Assembly: GCF_006094435.1 (NCBI RefSeq)
Contig: NZ_CP034783.1
Location: 4,057,001-4,121,000, forward strand
DNA: 64,000 nt
Source of the DNA: Pseudomonas sp. MPC6
Lineage (GTDB): Bacteria > Pseudomonadota > Gammaproteobacteria > Pseudomonadales > Pseudomonadaceae
Direction of reading: 5' to 3'
The position numbers and the translations under genes are program-made. Within the stretch, counting starts at the first letter, position 1. Each line of letters begins with the position of its first letter. Positions 62,342 to 64,000 of the stretch are shown here, piece after piece. The notes beneath the pieces were generated by a model. It did no database searches. It saw only the letters and a program-made list of their open reading frames with translations, and was not told where the DNA came from.

Positions 62342-62761
62342 CTAAAGAACTGAAGCCTGCCACTTACCAGATCTGTATGTGTCCTTTTTTTTAATTCTCC
62401 AAAGATTAGAATCCTTTACCAGCGTAAATCTAAAAACCGCCTCAAGCCCAACAGCCTGCGTTACTATGAAAGAAGCTGAGCTTTCTTTTTGTTGAAGCTC
62501 TTCAATGCTATCTCGCTCCGGGTCGTACATTGTAGGATCTCCGCAACCTGGATCATATAATCGGTCCCAACTTTTTCCGTTCTGTATAGAATATTTGCGT
62601 AAAAGCACTTCAAGTATTTTTTTATACTTCTCATTGCACTCCGACGTTGGCTGCGCGCTATCGACCAAGGACATCTTTTCTTCGAAAAAACCCTGCTCCC
62701 ACGACTTCATTTCGGCGAAAAACTCTTCAAGCAGCGCGCGAGGTGTAGTTATTCCACTCAT
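62342..62761 (-). CDS. NTF2-fold-like immunity protein
   Basis: 139 aa, AT-rich. The stop of the upstream toxin gene is built into its ribosome site (TAGGAGGGCTTATG). N-terminal TTPRALLEEFFAEMKSWEQGFF helix and the C-terminal FRFTLVKDSNLWRIKKKDTYRSGKW strands resemble NTF2-like immunity proteins of polymorphic-toxin loci. Cognate of the 62770 toxin by position. The 204 bp downstream (62138-62341) hold no clear gene. Confidence 0.78.
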   Translation of the reverse strand: MSGITTPRALLEEFFAEMKSWEQGFFEEKMSLVDSAQPTSECNEKYKKILEVLLRKYSIQNGKSWDRLYDPGCGDPTMYDPERDSIEELQQKESSASFIVTQAVGLEAVFRFTLVKDSNLWRIKKKDTYRSGKWQASVL

Positions 62762-62769
62762 AAGCCCTC

Positions 62770-64000
62770 CTAGTTAGGGAAAATATTAAACAATACACGC
62801 TTACCCATTTGGGAGACCTCGTAAACTATCTCGTCCGGCCGAGTTAAAGACGTATTATAAACAAACTTAATATCTACATCGACAGGCCCTTTCGTGCGAA
62901 CGAAATTCGCGACATCCTTTTCAAAATCTCTGAACAGCCCTCCATTAATACCTGGCAATTGTGGGAATACGCCGCCTTTCCCGCCGGAACCACCAAGAAG
63001 CTTACCTACGATATGACCCGCATCGTCATCAGCTTCACCAAGGCCGCGTGCCCACAACCTTGAGGATTTGTTGGTCGCGGTCCCAGTCCCTAAATCCTTT
63101 GCAGTGATAGTGGCGGTTGCTCGCAAAGGTTGGCCCGCGACCCCTCTCGTAACATTTGTAGTGATACACCAGCCAAGTGGATCTATCCACCCATTGGTAT
63201 TCGGAGCGTAGGCATAAAGATTTTCCCCACCCAACAACCCAATCGGATCCTGCGTAATAAACCGTCCAACCTGCGGATCGTAATACCGAAAAGTATTGTA
63301 GTGCAGCCCCGTTTCGTCGTCGAAGTACTGCCCCTGAAACCTCAGATTCTGCTCAACCTCGTTCACCGCCAGCGTTTCGATGGAGCCCCACGCCTTGTAC
63401 GTCGCTTGCCAGACAATACTTCCGTCAGCGTCGGTCATTTCCAACGGCGTGCCGATCTGGTCGGTATGAAAGTAGTAAAGCCTCTGCTCTTCCCCTTCGC
63501 TTTGATCAACGCGGGCCAACGGCGCATAACTGCCCGGCTCGTAGATGTACAGGCTGCTCTGCCCTGGCTGTTCTTCGCGCAGCATCCTCAGGCCTTGCCA
63601 GAGAAAGTTTTTGTGCTGGGTTTTGCCGTCGACTGTTGAGGTTTTACCTACCCGTCGGCCCAGGCTGTCGTAGCGATACGTGCCAACACTTTCAAGCTTG
63701 CTGTTAACCAGCGTCTCCGCTTTAACAAGGCGGTTTTCACAGTCGTAGCTGAAGGTCTGCAGCGTGGTCAGGCCGATGCGCTTCTCGATCAGATTGCCCC
63801 ACGGGTCGTAGCTGTATTCCTGATCGCGCCACTGCTTGATGCGGTTGTCTTTGACGTGATCGAACTGACTGGTGCTGAAGTTCAAACGATTGGCCGCGGC
63901 GTCGTAGCGGAATTCTTCGCTGTCGACGAGCTGGCCGGTGTCGCGGCTGTGCAACTGGCCGTTGGCTTCGTATTCGTATTTGATTTCGCCGCGCAGTTTG
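62770..64000 (-). CDS. Rhs protein with Endonuclease_NS-like toxin, module 5 (N-terminus beyond window)
   Basis: Frame stays open to the right edge (KLRGEIKYEYEANGQLHSRD), so 410 residues are seen and the gene continues outside; it may be the full-length parent rhs. Core ends LHYNTFRYYDPQVGRFITQDPIGLLGGENLYAYAPNTNGWIDPLGW. Toxin part: SRLWARGLGEADDDAGHIVGKLLGGSGGKGGVFPQLPGINGGLFRDFEKDVANF, matching the DNA/RNA non-specific endonuclease-like (Endonuclease_NS_2) pattern with D-x-x-G-H-I and a distal N. NTF2-like immunity gene follows 8 bp downstream. Confidence 0.87.
   Translation of the reverse strand, partial: KLRGEIKYEYEANGQLHSRDTGQLVDSEEFRYDAAANRLNFSTSQFDHVKDNRIKQWRDQEYSYDPWGNLIEKRIGLTTLQTFSYDCENRLVKAETLVNSKLESVGTYRYDSLGRRVGKTSTVDGKTQHKNFLWQGLRMLREEQPGQSSLYIYEPGSYAPLARVDQSEGEEQRLYYFHTDQIGTPLEMTDADGSIVWQATYKAWGSIETLAVNEVEQNLRFQGQYFDDETGLHYNTFRYYDPQVGRFITQDPIGLLGGENLYAYAPNTNGWIDPLGWCITTNVTRGVAGQPLRATATITAKDLGTGTATNKSSRLWARGLGEADDDAGHIVGKLLGGSGGKGGVFPQLPGINGGLFRDFEKDVANFVRTKGPVDVDIKFVYNTSLTRPDEIVYEVSQMGKRVLFNIFPN

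Overview
This is high-GC gammaproteobacterial DNA, almost certainly Pseudomonas and probably the P. fluorescens group. Support: several Pseudomonas-type REP/REPIN elements, a cstA-ybdD pair, a DUF6124 gene, paired DUF1302/DUF1329 genes and the codon usage. Nothing was searched; all calls come from reading the sequence and from family knowledge.

Region 1 (1-35.8 kb) is a large catabolic island whose core (15.9-24.9 kb) matches the steroid/bile-acid side-chain pathway. It holds four acyl-CoA dehydrogenase subunits, a MaoC hydratase (ChsH1-like), a MaoC-DUF35 fusion (ChsH2-like), an Ltp2/Sal-like thiolase-fold aldolase, an SDR and an enoyl-CoA hydratase. Around the core lie two acyl-CoA synthetases, a second thiolase-fold protein cut by the left edge, an Old Yellow Enzyme, two KstD-family flavoproteins with an SDR, a Tat-exported amidase, an aldehyde dehydrogenase, a flavin reductase, two MFS transporters, the DUF1302/DUF1329 envelope pair, and secreted metallo-beta-lactamase-fold and beta-propeller proteins. 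Eight copies of one 17-bp dyad (TAGTC-N6-GACGAT) sit in front of nearly every operon head here, so the island looks like one regulon. Its regulator is not in the window. Substrate identity is inferred; no ring-cleavage genes are visible.

Region 2 (36-52.3 kb) is more ordinary. It has an MHS-type transporter, an SRAP/YedK protein, a three-subunit opine/D-amino-acid oxidase-like operon with RidA and a solute-binding protein under a divergent LysR regulator, a tandem array of eleven 128-bp REPIN units, a metallophosphatase, a trypsin-like lipoprotein, cstA-ybdD, and a NarL-type two-component pair whose possible binding sites (three TACGTA) lie upstream of cstA.

Region 3 (52.3-64 kb, all on the minus strand) is an Rhs polymorphic-toxin array. 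The 3' end of an rhs gene entering from the right carries an Endonuclease_NS-like toxin and NTF2-like immunity gene. It is followed by displaced 'orphan' modules: AHH toxin plus immunity, a broken WHH toxin plus immunity, an intact WHH toxin plus SUKH immunity, and a broken HNH toxin plus immunity. Each is fused to a near-identical 5'-truncated Rhs core. An IS256-family remnant and several rhs scraps mark past rearrangements.
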